From the NCBI GenBank assembly GCA_003506895.1, contig DNXO01000144.1, forward strand, positions 17,147 to 81,146: a stretch of 64,000 bases of DNA, in the 5' to 3' direction. Below the pieces are notes generated by a model. The model made no database searches. It was given only the letters and a program-made list of their open reading frames with translations, and had not been told where the DNA came from. Positions 1 to 9,188 of this stretch are shown one piece after another. Both the position numbers and the translations under genes were made by a program. Within the stretch, counting starts at the first letter, position 1. Every line of letters begins with the position of its first letter. The stretch is from Acetobacteraceae bacterium (GTDB lineage: Bacteria; Pseudomonadota; Alphaproteobacteria; Acetobacterales; Acetobacteraceae).

Positions 1-1419
1 ACCGTGCGGATGAACCGCGAAGCCGAATCCCTGCTGACCGACAAGGCTCAGTTCTGGGTCGTCCGGCCACGGTTTTTCGCTGGATCGATCAGCGGTCTGC
101 AAACGCTGTTCTCAGGCTCGTATATCGATCTGCTTCCGGCCGCGAAGGGCGGCGAGGAAAAGCGCGATTTCGTCGGCCTGGAGAACCCACCCGTGCTGCA
201 GTCGGACGTACCGGGCCGGACCTTCTTGCTGAAGGCGGATCGGATCGGGTCGCTGAACCTCGGTTCTCCCATCATGTTCCGCGACCTGGAGGTGGGCGAG
301 GTTTTAGGCTGGGATGTGGGCGAGATGGCGCGAAGCATAACCATCCACGCCTTTGTAAGGGAGCCGTTCGACAAATACGTGCATGACAATTCGCGCTTCT
401 GGAACGCGTCGGGCATCAAGTTCGGAATCGGGGGCGAGGGCCTGCAAGTGCACCTGGAATCGCTTCGGGCCGTCGTCCTGGGCGGGATCGCATTTGAAAC
501 ACCCGACGATCCGGCGTTCACGACCGAGAGCACCCAGAACCACGCATTCTCTCTTTTCCGGTCGGAAGATGCGGCTGATTCGTCCACCTACAAGCGCAGC
601 GTGCCGTTCATCGCCAACTTCAATGCGTCGGTCGCGGGCCTGAACGCCGGCGCGGCCGTTACGGTACGCGGCCTTAAAATCGGCGAGGTTACCAGTGTGT
701 CGCTGGTCTACGATCGAACACTGGATAACGTCGTGGTGCCGGTCCACTTCACGCTGGAACCCGAACGCATCGCGTTGCTGGACCTGCCGACCGATGGCGA
801 CCTCGATACCAGGATGGCCGACCTAGTTCAGCGCGGACTCCGCGTGAAGCTGGAAACCGCCAACGTACTGACCGGTCAGAAGCAACTCGCGATGGACATC
901 TATCACGACCTTCCCGCCGCCAAGGTTGCCAAAGAGGGCGATGCCTATGTCATTCCCGTGCTGGGCGGCAGCACGGACGACGTCGCCACCGCCGCCACTA
1001 ATCTGGTCAACCGCCTGAACGACATCCCGTTCGCGTCGATCGGCAAGAACCTCGATCAGACCCTCGCCGGCGTGAACGCCCTGGTCAACGACAAGCAGCT
1101 CGGACAGTCGGTCACGGCGCTGCGGTCAACCTTGGCGAGCACCCAGGCGCTGGTGGAAAACCTCAATCACGGTGTCTCGTCCCTCACGCCGCGCCTGCCG
1201 GGGATGGCCGCTAACCTGGAGACCTCGGTGCAGAACACCAACAAGCTGATCGCGTCGCTGGAAAGCACCTATGGCGGCGACTCGCGATTTAGCCGCGACG
1301 TTGGCCGCATGATGTCGCAACTGTCCGATGCGGCGCGATCGATCCGGGTACTGGCCGACCTGCTGTCGCGCCACCCCGAGGCCTTGATCCGCGGCCGCAC
1401 CGACCAGGGGGTCCAATAA
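1..1419 (+). CDS. pqiB: PqiB-type MCE-domain protein, 5' end outside window
   Basis: Membrane-anchored, periplasm-spanning MCE protein of the PqiB family, which is thought to move lipids between the inner and outer membranes. The frame is open to the first base, so the N-terminal anchor and the start of the first MCE domain are missing; 472 residues remain of a family usual of about 540. MCE-like segments are visible near residues 70-155 (KADRIGSLNLGSPIMF) and 205-300 (AGLNAGAAVTVRGLKIGEV). The C-terminal third is a Leu/Asn-rich helical tail typical of PqiB. Its stop overlaps the start of the PqiC-like lipoprotein (TAATG), so the two are translationally coupled. The family call is firm; the transported lipid is unknown. 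Confidence 0.9.
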   Translation, partial: TVRMNREAESLLTDKAQFWVVRPRFFAGSISGLQTLFSGSYIDLLPAAKGGEEKRDFVGLENPPVLQSDVPGRTFLLKADRIGSLNLGSPIMFRDLEVGEVLGWDVGEMARSITIHAFVREPFDKYVHDNSRFWNASGIKFGIGGEGLQVHLESLRAVVLGGIAFETPDDPAFTTESTQNHAFSLFRSEDAADSSTYKRSVPFIANFNASVAGLNAGAAVTVRGLKIGEVTSVSLVYDRTLDNVVVPVHFTLEPERIALLDLPTDGDLDTRMADLVQRGLRVKLETANVLTGQKQLAMDIYHDLPAAKVAKEGDAYVIPVLGGSTDDVATAATNLVNRLNDIPFASIGKNLDQTLAGVNALVNDKQLGQSVTALRSTLASTQALVENLNHGVSSLTPRLPGMAANLETSVQNTNKLIASLESTYGGDSRFSRDVGRMMSQLSDAARSIRVLADLLSRHPEALIRGRTDQGVQ

Positions 1420-1976
1420 TGCTGTCCCGGCGCCTCGCGTTGCTGGCCCTGGCCGCGCTGCCAGCTTCCTGCGCGTCCCCCAACCCGACATTGTATGTGT
1501 TGGGGATTGAACCGGGCCCGATCCACTCAGCGGCTCCGCGGGTCATACAAATGCGCGCCATCGCGGTCGCGCATTACCTGGAGCGCTCGCAGATCGTGCG
1601 CTCATCCGAGGGCTACCGGATGGACGTCCTGTCCAACGAATGGTGGGGCGAGCCGCTGGACACGATGATCGGCCGCATTCTGGTCCAGGAACTGAACGAG
1701 CGCCTGCCCGGCAGCACGGTTTATGGTGAAAGTGGCGCGATTTCCACCCCGCCGGACGCGACCGTCGAGATCAACCTGCAACGCTTCGACCTGAATCGCG
1801 AGGGTGCCGTTCTGCTGAACGCGCAGGTCGCGGTGGACGGCAGGACGCTGGCTTCACGCGGGGTGACGTTCACGGTTCGGCCGGCGGACGGCACGACGGC
1901 GGCGATGGTCGCGGCGATGAGCATGGCAACCGCGCAGCTCGCCGATGTGATCGCGGGGATGCTGGCGGGGCGATAG
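1419..1976 (+). CDS. pqiC: PqiC-like outer-membrane lipoprotein (ABC-type transport auxiliary)
   Basis: 185-residue lipoprotein with a short signal peptide ending in a lipobox (LPASC, Cys18), followed by the PqiC/DUF330 pattern: an early YVLG strand and the later NEWWGEPLDTMI segment. In the family it sits at the outer membrane and docks the PqiB tube. The start overlaps the pqiB stop by one base. It ends eight bases before the convergent thiD gene. No terminator is obvious in that gap. Confidence 0.88.
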   Translation: MLSRRLALLALAALPASCASPNPTLYVLGIEPGPIHSAAPRVIQMRAIAVAHYLERSQIVRSSEGYRMDVLSNEWWGEPLDTMIGRILVQELNERLPGSTVYGESGAISTPPDATVEINLQRFDLNREGAVLLNAQVAVDGRTLASRGVTFTVRPADGTTAAMVAAMSMATAQLADVIAGMLAGR

Positions 1977-1984
1977 CGTCGCGA

Positions 1985-2785
1985 CTAAGCGGGATGGGCA
2001 AACCCTACCGCGTGGTTCAGCGGCCCATGCCCCTTGCCGAACCCAGGTGCGGATGTGATCGCTGCCCGCACGTAGGCCCGAGCGCGAACCACTGAATCGC
2101 GGAGGCTCATACCCTGCGCCAGCCCGGCCGCCACCGCTGACGCGGTTGTACACCCGGTGCCATGGGTATGCCGGGTCTGGATACGCGGTTCGGAGAACGC
2201 TTCGACGCCGGAGGCCGTCGCCAGCAAATCGGTCACCGTGTCCGATTCCAGGTGGCCGCCCTTCAGCAGGACAGCCGGAACACCCATCGCCAGCAACGCG
2301 GTCGCGGCGACCCGCATGTCCGCCACGGTGCGGATGGTCAACCCGGTCAGCGCCTCGGCTTCCGGCAGGTTTGGGGTGATCACCGCCGACAGCGGCAACA
2401 ATCGCGTGCGCAGACTGTCCACCGCCTGAGCCGCCAGCAGCGCGTGTCCGCCCTTTGCCACCATCACCGGATCCAGCACCATCGGCGCATCCGGCGCGAA
2501 ATCCTCCAGTGCGTCGCACACTGTCCCGATCGTCGCGACATCGCCCAGCATGCCGATCTTGATGACGTCCGCACCGATGTCTGACAGCACAACCTCGATC
2601 TGCTGGCGGATGAAGTCCGCCGGCACCGGCATCACGCCATGCACGCCCAGCGTGTTCTGCGCGGTCAGCGCGGTGATCGCCGTTGCCGCGAAGGCCCCCA
2701 GCGCCGTGATCGTCTTGATGTCCGCTTGAACACCAGCGCCCCCGCCGGAGTCCGACCCGGCGATGACCAGGACCCGGCCTTTCAT
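1985..2785 (-). CDS. thiD: Hydroxymethylpyrimidine/phosphomethylpyrimidine kinase
   Basis: ThiD phosphorylates HMP and then HMP-phosphate in thiamine pyrophosphate synthesis in the cytoplasm. The 266-residue protein has the ribokinase-fold signatures: N-terminal VLVIAGSDSGGGAGVQADIK, central DPVMVAKGG, and the C-terminal anion-hole/catalytic motif HGTGCTTASAVAAGLAQG. The start at 2785 is preferred over an upstream in-frame ATG at 2833 because it gives the family's normal N-terminus and makes an ATGA overlap with glmM. No thiamine riboswitch is seen, consistent with its place as the second gene of a glmM-thiD unit. Confidence 0.95.
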   Translation of the reverse strand: MKGRVLVIAGSDSGGGAGVQADIKTITALGAFAATAITALTAQNTLGVHGVMPVPADFIRQQIEVVLSDIGADVIKIGMLGDVATIGTVCDALEDFAPDAPMVLDPVMVAKGGHALLAAQAVDSLRTRLLPLSAVITPNLPEAEALTGLTIRTVADMRVAATALLAMGVPAVLLKGGHLESDTVTDLLATASGVEAFSEPRIQTRHTHGTGCTTASAVAAGLAQGMSLRDSVVRARAYVRAAITSAPGFGKGHGPLNHAVGFAHPA

Positions 2786-4155
2786 GACAAAGCGGCATCC
2801 CGCACCCGGGCAGCCTCGGCGATCACCTCGCAAAGACCATCGACGACTTCGGCGACCACGTCGCTGTCCTCACCCTCGGCCATGACCCGTACCAGCGGTT
2901 CGGTGCCGCTCTCGCGGATCAGGACGCGGCCGGTGCTGGCAAAACGCGCCTCGGCATCGCGGATCGCGGCCTGAACGCCTGCGTCCCGAAGGGGAGACTG
3001 GCCCTTGAACCGCACGTTCTTCAACCGCTGCGGAAGACGCTGGAAGACCTGCAGGACCTCGGACGCCGGGCGGCCTTGTTGCACCAAAACCGCCAGAACC
3101 TGCAGCGCCGCGAGCAATCCGTCGCCGGTGGTCGCGAAATCGGACAGGATCAGGTGCCCCGACTGCTCGCCACCGACGTTGATGTCGGAGGCACGCATAT
3201 GCTCCGCGACATACCGGTCGCCGACCTTTGTCCGGTGCAGTTGCAAGCCGAGTCCGGAGAGGTGCCGTTCGAGACCGAGGTTGGACATCACTGTCGCGAC
3301 GATGCCGCCACCGCGCAGCGTACCCGCCTGGTGCCAGGACTGCGCGATCAAGGCCAGGATCTGGTCGCCATCCACAACCTCACCCGTCTCATCGGCGATG
3401 ATCACCCGATCGGCATCGCCATCCAGCGCGACGCCCAGATGGGCGTTATGTTCCAGCACCTTCGCGCACAGAAACTCCGCCACGGTAGAGCCGCATCCCT
3501 TGTTGATATTGAAACCATCCGGCGCGACGCCGACCGGAATGACGGTCGCCCCGAGTTCCCAAAGCACGGTCGGGGCGACTTTGTAGCCGGCGCCATTGGC
3601 GCAATCCACGACGATCCGAAGTCCGTCGAGGCGCGAGCCGCGCGGGAAGCTGGCCTTGGCCGCTTCGATATATCGCCCCGCCGCGTCGTCCAGACGCGCG
3701 GCGCGACCGAGCACATGGGATTCCGCCAGGCGGTCGGCGAAGCCGCTGTCCATGAGGGCCTCGATTTCAAGCTCCATCTCATCGGACAATTTGGTCCCAT
3801 CCGGGCCAAACAGCTTGATGCCGTTATCCTCATAGGGGTTGTGGGAGGCAGAGATCATCACGCCCAAATCGGCCCGCAGCGAGCGGGTGAGCATCGCCAC
3901 GGCGGGTGTCGGAAGTGGTCCTAGCAGTGTGACATCCATGCCCGCGCCGATAAACCCCGCCGTCAGGGCTGGTTCCAGCATGTAGCCGGACAGTCGTGTG
4001 TCCTTGCCGATGACAACGCGATGACGGTGCGCCCCGCGTGTGAATATCAGTCCGGCGGCCTGACCGAGGCGCAGGGCGGTTCCCGCCGTCATCGGTTCGG
4101 TGTTGGCCTTGCCCCGGATACCGTCGGTGCCAAACAGCCGTCGTGTCTTTGTCAT
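2782..4155 (-). CDS. glmM: Phosphoglucosamine mutase
   Basis: GlmM converts glucosamine-6-phosphate to glucosamine-1-phosphate for UDP-GlcNAc, peptidoglycan and lipid A synthesis. The 457-residue protein starts MTKTRRLFGTDGIRG. It carries the active-site phosphoserine motif ISASHNPYEDNG (Ser104), the metal loop DGDADR and the C-terminal phosphate-binding RESGTEPLVRVM. A longer in-frame start at 4194 adds only non-family residues. It lies 68 bases downstream of folP; the folP-glmM order is a common arrangement. Essential housekeeping gene. Confidence 0.97.
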   Translation of the reverse strand: MTKTRRLFGTDGIRGKANTEPMTAGTALRLGQAAGLIFTRGAHRHRVVIGKDTRLSGYMLEPALTAGFIGAGMDVTLLGPLPTPAVAMLTRSLRADLGVMISASHNPYEDNGIKLFGPDGTKLSDEMELEIEALMDSGFADRLAESHVLGRAARLDDAAGRYIEAAKASFPRGSRLDGLRIVVDCANGAGYKVAPTVLWELGATVIPVGVAPDGFNINKGCGSTVAEFLCAKVLEHNAHLGVALDGDADRVIIADETGEVVDGDQILALIAQSWHQAGTLRGGGIVATVMSNLGLERHLSGLGLQLHRTKVGDRYVAEHMRASDINVGGEQSGHLILSDFATTGDGLLAALQVLAVLVQQGRPASEVLQVFQRLPQRLKNVRFKGQSPLRDAGVQAAIRDAEARFASTGRVLIRESGTEPLVRVMAEGEDSDVVAEVVDGLCEVIAEAARVRDAALS

Positions 4156-4223
4156 ACGCGGTCCATCACTTTGCGGGCCGTGATGTAATGCCATCCCCGG
4201 CGTTGGGAAAGCGGGACCGTGCC

Positions 4224-5060
4224 TTATTCGAACAATGTCCGCCAGACACGAAGTGCTTGGACTGTCTCCCGGACGTCATGAACGCGAAGGATTGAAGCGC
4301 CTCGTAGAACCGCGAACAGGCCCGCCGCGAGCGAGCCTCCCAGCCGCTGGCCGGCCCGCGGTTCCTCAGACACGGTGCCAATAAAGCTCTTGCGGGACAG
4401 ACCAATCAGCACCGGGTAACCAAGGTCGAGCAGATCCGGCAGCCCGCGCAGAACCGCCAGAGAATGCTCCGCATGCTTGGCGAAGCCGAGTCCCGGATCG
4501 ATGACGATCCGATCGGACAGGATGCCGGCAGCGAGCGCGGCATCCACGCGATTGGCGAGTTCCGCCCTCACCTCGGAGACGACATCCTGATAATTGGCTT
4601 CGGCGCTCATTGTCCCCGGCGTGCCCCGCATGTGCATCAACACAACCGGGCAGCCGTGTTCGGCGACCATTGGCAACGACCCGGGGTCATGGGCAAGACC
4701 GGAGATGTCGTTGATGATTCGGGCGCCGGCCGCGAGCGCAGCCCGCATCGTGGCCGCGTTCCTGGTATCGACCGATACAAGAATATTCGCGGCGGCCAAG
4801 GCGCGGATCACCGGCAGGATCCGGGCCTGCTCCGCCTCGGCGGACACGACATCGGCACCCGGGCGGGTACTCTCGCCACCCACGTCGATGATGTCGGCAC
4901 CGGCTTCGGCCATCGCGAAACCCGCCGAAATCGCCGCCTGTGCGCCGATGCGGCTTCCACCGTCGCTAAAACTATCGGGCGTGACATTCAGGATGCCCAT
5001 GACCCGCGGCCGGTCCAGCGTCAGGCCGGCCCACCGGTTCGTGCGGTCGGAAGAAGTCAT
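4224..5060 (-). CDS. folP: Dihydropteroate synthase
   Basis: FolP joins pABA to dihydropterin pyrophosphate in folate synthesis and is the sulfonamide target. The 278-residue TIM barrel has both signatures: GILNVTPDSFSDGG near residue 24 and IIDVGGESTRPGA. It also has VSVDTRNAATMRAALAAGA, IINDISG and the C-terminal RVHDVRE. ATG at 5060 is chosen over the TTG at 5069. No clear Shine-Dalgarno is seen. It leads the minus-strand folP-glmM-thiD run and faces the long divergent region before prkA. Confidence 0.96.
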   Translation of the reverse strand: MTSSDRTNRWAGLTLDRPRVMGILNVTPDSFSDGGSRIGAQAAISAGFAMAEAGADIIDVGGESTRPGADVVSAEAEQARILPVIRALAAANILVSVDTRNAATMRAALAAGARIINDISGLAHDPGSLPMVAEHGCPVVLMHMRGTPGTMSAEANYQDVVSEVRAELANRVDAALAAGILSDRIVIDPGLGFAKHAEHSLAVLRGLPDLLDLGYPVLIGLSRKSFIGTVSEEPRAGQRLGGSLAAGLFAVLRGASILRVHDVRETVQALRVWRTLFE

Positions 5061-5899
5061 TGCGATCAACCTGGTACAGGGATGGGTTCGACCACAGCGA
5101 TACCTTCAAAACCATTTTAGCTCAAGCATTTACGGCATTTCCAGCCAGCCACGTTCACACTCGGATGCGCGCGCTGCCCGCGCATGTGCCCGCGGTTTCG
5201 GCAGCGGCTGCACAGCGATGGTTCATATAAAGATTTTCGGCCATACCGTCTGGCCGGTGGTGTAGCGTGCCTTAGATCAAGCGCGAAGGAAGAACGAAAT
5301 ATTAGGGATATCAATGTATCCTGAATCCTTCGGTCGGGCCGAATGCTGGATAAACCCATTGGCTTGGAGAGGCGCACGATGCTCCTGACAGGCGTTTTCC
5401 CCGAAACCGCGACAGCGTGCGTCGCCGCGTCCCATGACCAGGCGTTGCGGCCGGCTGTTTCGGACTTTTGCATGCCCGCGCGGAATTTTCTTGATATTGC
5501 GCTGGCCCGCTTTCACTATTCCGTGATCGGCCGATTTGCCACGAGTGCCCGGATTTCCGAATCAGGCGGGCGCTCTCTCTTGAACGATGAAGTTCCGACC
5601 TCGATTTGTCGGAGCGCTGCTGCAAGTGCTTGTGCACATGCAGGCGTCAAATGACTGCTTCAATCTAACGCGATACCGGTTGCGGTTTCGAACCGGAACA
5701 AGAAAGATTTACGCAAAGGACCGCGCTTTTGCTGACACAATGCAAGTCCATATCACGGTCTCGAATGTCAAAATGATCCAGACCGACAAAAACATTCACG
5801 CGACGTACCCCCAATCCGCTACGGTTGCACCCATCTTGCATACATGGATTCGCGTGCTTCCCACACACCGTGGCACCACCCATAACCAAGGAGCGGCCG
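5061..5899. other. Long divergent intergenic region without a convincing gene
   Basis: This 839-base gap between divergent folP and prkA is visibly less GC-rich than its flanks. A candidate ORF at 5379-5654 (91 codons, GGAGAGG upstream) has no recognisable family and poor codon character, so it is not called. Short inverted repeats occur at 5306-5321 (GGATA/TATCC) and 5329-5343 (TTCGG/CCGAA). It probably holds the promoters of both flanking operons and a long prkA leader, but I could not fix a promoter by eye. Confidence 0.5.
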
Positions 5900-7846
5900 A
5901 TGCAGACGGTCGATGACATTTTCACCGCATATGCAAAGACCTTCGAGGCTCATCGCGAAGCCGAGATGTCGCTGGCGGAATACCTGGACGCTTGCAAGAA
6001 AGACCCGCTGGTCTATTCCACCGCGACAGAACGGTTGCTCGCCGCGATCGGCGAACCGGAAATGGTCGATACCTCCAAGGATCCGCGCATGGGCCGGATC
6101 TTCATGAACCGGACGATCCGGGTTTATCCCGCCTTCAGCGAATTCTACGGCATGGAAGAGACGATCGAGCGCATCGTCGGGTTCCTTCGCCACGCTGCTC
6201 AGGGGCTAGAAGAACGCAAGCAAATCATGTACTTGCTGGGACCTGTCGGCGGCGGCAAGTCCTCGCTGGCGGAACGGCTGAAGGCGTTGATGGAAACCTA
6301 TCCAATCTACGTGCTGAAAGCCGGCAACGAACTCTCCCCGGTGTTCGAAAGCCCGCTGGGTCTGTTCGATCCCGAACGGATGGGGTCGATGCTGGAAGAC
6401 CGCTACGGCATCCCAAGGCGCCGGCTAACTGGGCTCATGAGCCCATGGTGCATCAAGCGGCTGGATGAGTTCAACGGCGACATTTCCAAATTCCGCGTTC
6501 AGAAACTGATCCCGTCCCGATTGCGCCAGATCGCTATCGCCAAGACCGAACCGGGCGACGAAAACAATCAGGACATCTCCTCCCTGGTCGGCAAGGTCGA
6601 TATCCGCAAACTGGAAATGCATGCTCAGAACGATCCGGACGCCTACAGCTACTCCGGCGGACTGAACCGCGCGAACCAGGGCATGCTGGAATTCGTCGAG
6701 ATGTTCAAAGCGCCGATCAAGATGCTGCACCCGTTGCTGACCGCGACGCAGGAAGGCAACTACATCGGCACGGAAAATATCGGCGCGATCCCGTTTCAGG
6801 GGATCATCATGGCGCACTCCAACGAATCGGAGTGGCAGGCCTTCAAGAACAACAAGAACAACGAAGCCTTTATCGACCGCATCTACGTCATCAAGGTTCC
6901 GTACTGCCTGCGCGTGACCGAAGAGCAGAAGATCTACGAAAAGCTGGTATCACGGTCTGAACTCGGCGATGCGCCGTGCGCGCCCGCGACACTGGAAATG
7001 CTCGCCCGGTTCTCGGTCCTGTCACGGCTCAAGAAGCACGAGAACTCGACGATCTTCGCCAAGATGCGGGTCTATGACGGCGAAAGCCTGAAAGAAACCG
7101 ATCCCCGCGCGCGCTCCTTGCAGGAATACAAGGATACCGCTGGCGTCGAGGAAGGCATGGACGGTGCGTCCACCCGCTTCGCCTTCAAGGTGCTGGCGGC
7201 GACGTTCAACCACGACACGACGGAAATCGCGGCCGATCCGGTGCATCTTATGTATGTTCTGGAACAATCGATCCGCCGCGAGCAGATGCCGCAAGAGACT
7301 GAGAAGCGGTACCTGGAGTTCATCAAGGGCGAGCTGGCGCCACGTTACGCAGAATTCATCGGCAACGAAATCCAGAAAGCCTATTTGGAGTCCTATCATG
7401 ATTACGGCCAAAACTTGTTTGATCGCTATGTCTCCTACGCCGACGCCTGGATCGAGGATATCGACTTCAAGGACGCAGACACGGGGCAGTTGTTGAACCG
7501 CGAATTGCTCAACCAAGAGCTGACCAAAGTCGAAAAGCCCGCTGGTATCGCGAACCCCAAGGACTTCCGCAACGAAGTTGTGAAGTTCAGCCTGCGAGCC
7601 CGTGCGAACAACAACGGAAAAAATCCGTCGTGGACCAGCTATGAGAAGATCCGCGACGTCATTGAACGCCGTATGTTCAGCCAGGTGGAAGAACTGCTGC
7701 CCGTCATCAGCTTCGGCTCGAAGAAGGACAGTGATACCGAAAAGAAACACACCGAGTTCGTCGATCGCATGACGGCCCGCGGCTACACGGAAAGGCAGGT
7801 CAGACGGTTGGTTGAATGGTATATGCGTGTGAAGCAGGCGGGCTGA
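5900..7846 (+). CDS. prkA: PrkA/YeaG-family serine protein kinase
   Basis: 648-residue cytoplasmic PrkA protein: an N-terminal AAA+ domain with Walker A GPVGGGKSS (residues 114-122), followed by the PrkA C-terminal domain. In E. coli the homologue YeaG works with YeaH and affects survival under nitrogen starvation and stationary phase; in Bacillus it influences sporulation. The start at 5900 has AAGGAG eight bases upstream and gives the canonical N-terminus, so an in-frame ATG at 5825 is rejected. It is first of the prkA-yeaH-spoVR set, 40 bases before the next gene. Confidence 0.96.
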   Translation: MQTVDDIFTAYAKTFEAHREAEMSLAEYLDACKKDPLVYSTATERLLAAIGEPEMVDTSKDPRMGRIFMNRTIRVYPAFSEFYGMEETIERIVGFLRHAAQGLEERKQIMYLLGPVGGGKSSLAERLKALMETYPIYVLKAGNELSPVFESPLGLFDPERMGSMLEDRYGIPRRRLTGLMSPWCIKRLDEFNGDISKFRVQKLIPSRLRQIAIAKTEPGDENNQDISSLVGKVDIRKLEMHAQNDPDAYSYSGGLNRANQGMLEFVEMFKAPIKMLHPLLTATQEGNYIGTENIGAIPFQGIIMAHSNESEWQAFKNNKNNEAFIDRIYVIKVPYCLRVTEEQKIYEKLVSRSELGDAPCAPATLEMLARFSVLSRLKKHENSTIFAKMRVYDGESLKETDPRARSLQEYKDTAGVEEGMDGASTRFAFKVLAATFNHDTTEIAADPVHLMYVLEQSIRREQMPQETEKRYLEFIKGELAPRYAEFIGNEIQKAYLESYHDYGQNLFDRYVSYADAWIEDIDFKDADTGQLLNRELLNQELTKVEKPAGIANPKDFRNEVVKFSLRARANNNGKNPSWTSYEKIRDVIERRMFSQVEELLPVISFGSKKDSDTEKKHTEFVDRMTARGYTERQVRRLVEWYMRVKQAG

Positions 7847-7886
7847 GAATGCCCGCCGTTCACCGGAAAGGTCTGACAGGCACACG

Positions 7887-9188
7887 ATGCACATAGTCGA
7901 TCGCCGCCTGAACCCGAGTGGCAAAAACCTGGCGAACCGCCAGCGCTTCATGCGCCGAGCCAAAGCGCAAATCCGGAAGGCCGTGCATGAAAGTGCCGGC
8001 AACCGGAGCATCAAGGACGCCGACGACGGCGGCGAGGTCGTTCTGCCGGCGCAGGGGGTTCATGAACCCTCGTTCCGGCGTAGTTCGTCCGGCGGCATTC
8101 GCGACCATCTGCTGCCGGGCAACAAGGAATACATTGCCGGCGACACAATCCAACGCCCCCCCAGCGGGGGCGGCGGCGGTGGATCGGAAGGCAGCCCTGA
8201 TGGTGAGGGCGAGGACGATTTCCGCTTTTCCCTTTCCCGTGACGAATTCGTCGATCTGTTCCTTGAGGACCTCGAACTGCCCGATCTCGCCAAGCGGCGA
8301 GTCGTGAATGCCGAGGCTCTGGTCTATCACCGGGCCGGCTACTCCGTCAGCGGCTCGCCGGCCAACCTGGCGCTGAATCGCACTGTCCGGAACAGCATGT
8401 CGCGGCGTATCGCGTTGCGCCGGCCGAAGCCCGAGGAACTCCAGGCGCTGCGCGATGAGATCGACGCCCTCGATCCCGCCGACGAAGACAAACGCATCGC
8501 CCTCGAAGAAGAGTGGGCTCGGAAAAAGCGCCGCACCGGCCTGATCCCCTACATCGATCCGCTGGACGTTCGTTACAAACGGTTCGAAGCGCAGCCAAAG
8601 CCCGTGGCCCAGGCTGTCATGTTTTGCCTGATGGATGTGTCCGGCTCGATGACCGAACACATGAAGGACCTGGCGAAGCGGTTCTATGTGCTGCTGTATA
8701 TCTTCCTGAAGCGCCGGTACAAGAATGTCGAGGTGGTGTTCATCCGGCACACGCATCAGGCGTCCGAAGTCGATGAGGAAACCTTCTTCAACAGCCCGGA
8801 AACCGGCGGCACCGTGGTGTCCACCGCGCTGGAGGAGATGCAGCGGGTGATCGAGGACCGCTACAGCCCCGACAACTGGAACATCTACGCGGCACAGGCG
8901 TCCGACGGCGACAACACCGCAAGCGACAACGACAAGACCGCCGCTTTGCTGACCCGGGTGCTGCTGCCTGCCTGCCAGTACTACGCCTACCTGGAAGTAG
9001 GCCGCGATTCGGAACACTTCCCGCCGGGCTTCATCCGCCGGGACAGCGATCTGTGGCAGACCTATTCGACGATCATCAAGGCCGGCGCGCCGATGGCTAT
9101 GCGCAAGGTCGGGCATCGCCGGGACATCTATCCGGTGTTCCGGGAACTGTTCGCGAAGAAAACCGGGGCGGAGGCCGCAGCCGAATGA
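7887..9188 (+). CDS. yeaH: DUF444 (YeaH/YhbH) family protein
   Basis: 433-residue member of the DUF444 family, partner of PrkA in many proteobacteria. The N-terminal 100 residues are basic and low-complexity, with a glycine run near residue 95 (SGGGGGG). The C-terminal half is von Willebrand A-like, with a MIDAS-type DVSGS motif near residue 252 (CLMDVSGSMTEHMKDLAKRF). This suggests metal-dependent protein binding. Its biochemical role is not established. The last codon overlaps the spoVR start (ATGA), indicating translational coupling. Confidence 0.93.
   Translation: MHIVDRRLNPSGKNLANRQRFMRRAKAQIRKAVHESAGNRSIKDADDGGEVVLPAQGVHEPSFRRSSSGGIRDHLLPGNKEYIAGDTIQRPPSGGGGGGSEGSPDGEGEDDFRFSLSRDEFVDLFLEDLELPDLAKRRVVNAEALVYHRAGYSVSGSPANLALNRTVRNSMSRRIALRRPKPEELQALRDEIDALDPADEDKRIALEEEWARKKRRTGLIPYIDPLDVRYKRFEAQPKPVAQAVMFCLMDVSGSMTEHMKDLAKRFYVLLYIFLKRRYKNVEVVFIRHTHQASEVDEETFFNSPETGGTVVSTALEEMQRVIEDRYSPDNWNIYAAQASDGDNTASDNDKTAALLTRVLLPACQYYAYLEVGRDSEHFPPGFIRRDSDLWQTYSTIIKAGAPMAMRKVGHRRDIYPVFRELFAKKTGAEAAAE

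Noticed and set aside
5379..5654. 91-codon ORF with GGAGAGG upstream in the folP-prkA gap
   Set aside because: No family resemblance and irregular composition; kept only as part of the intergenic description.
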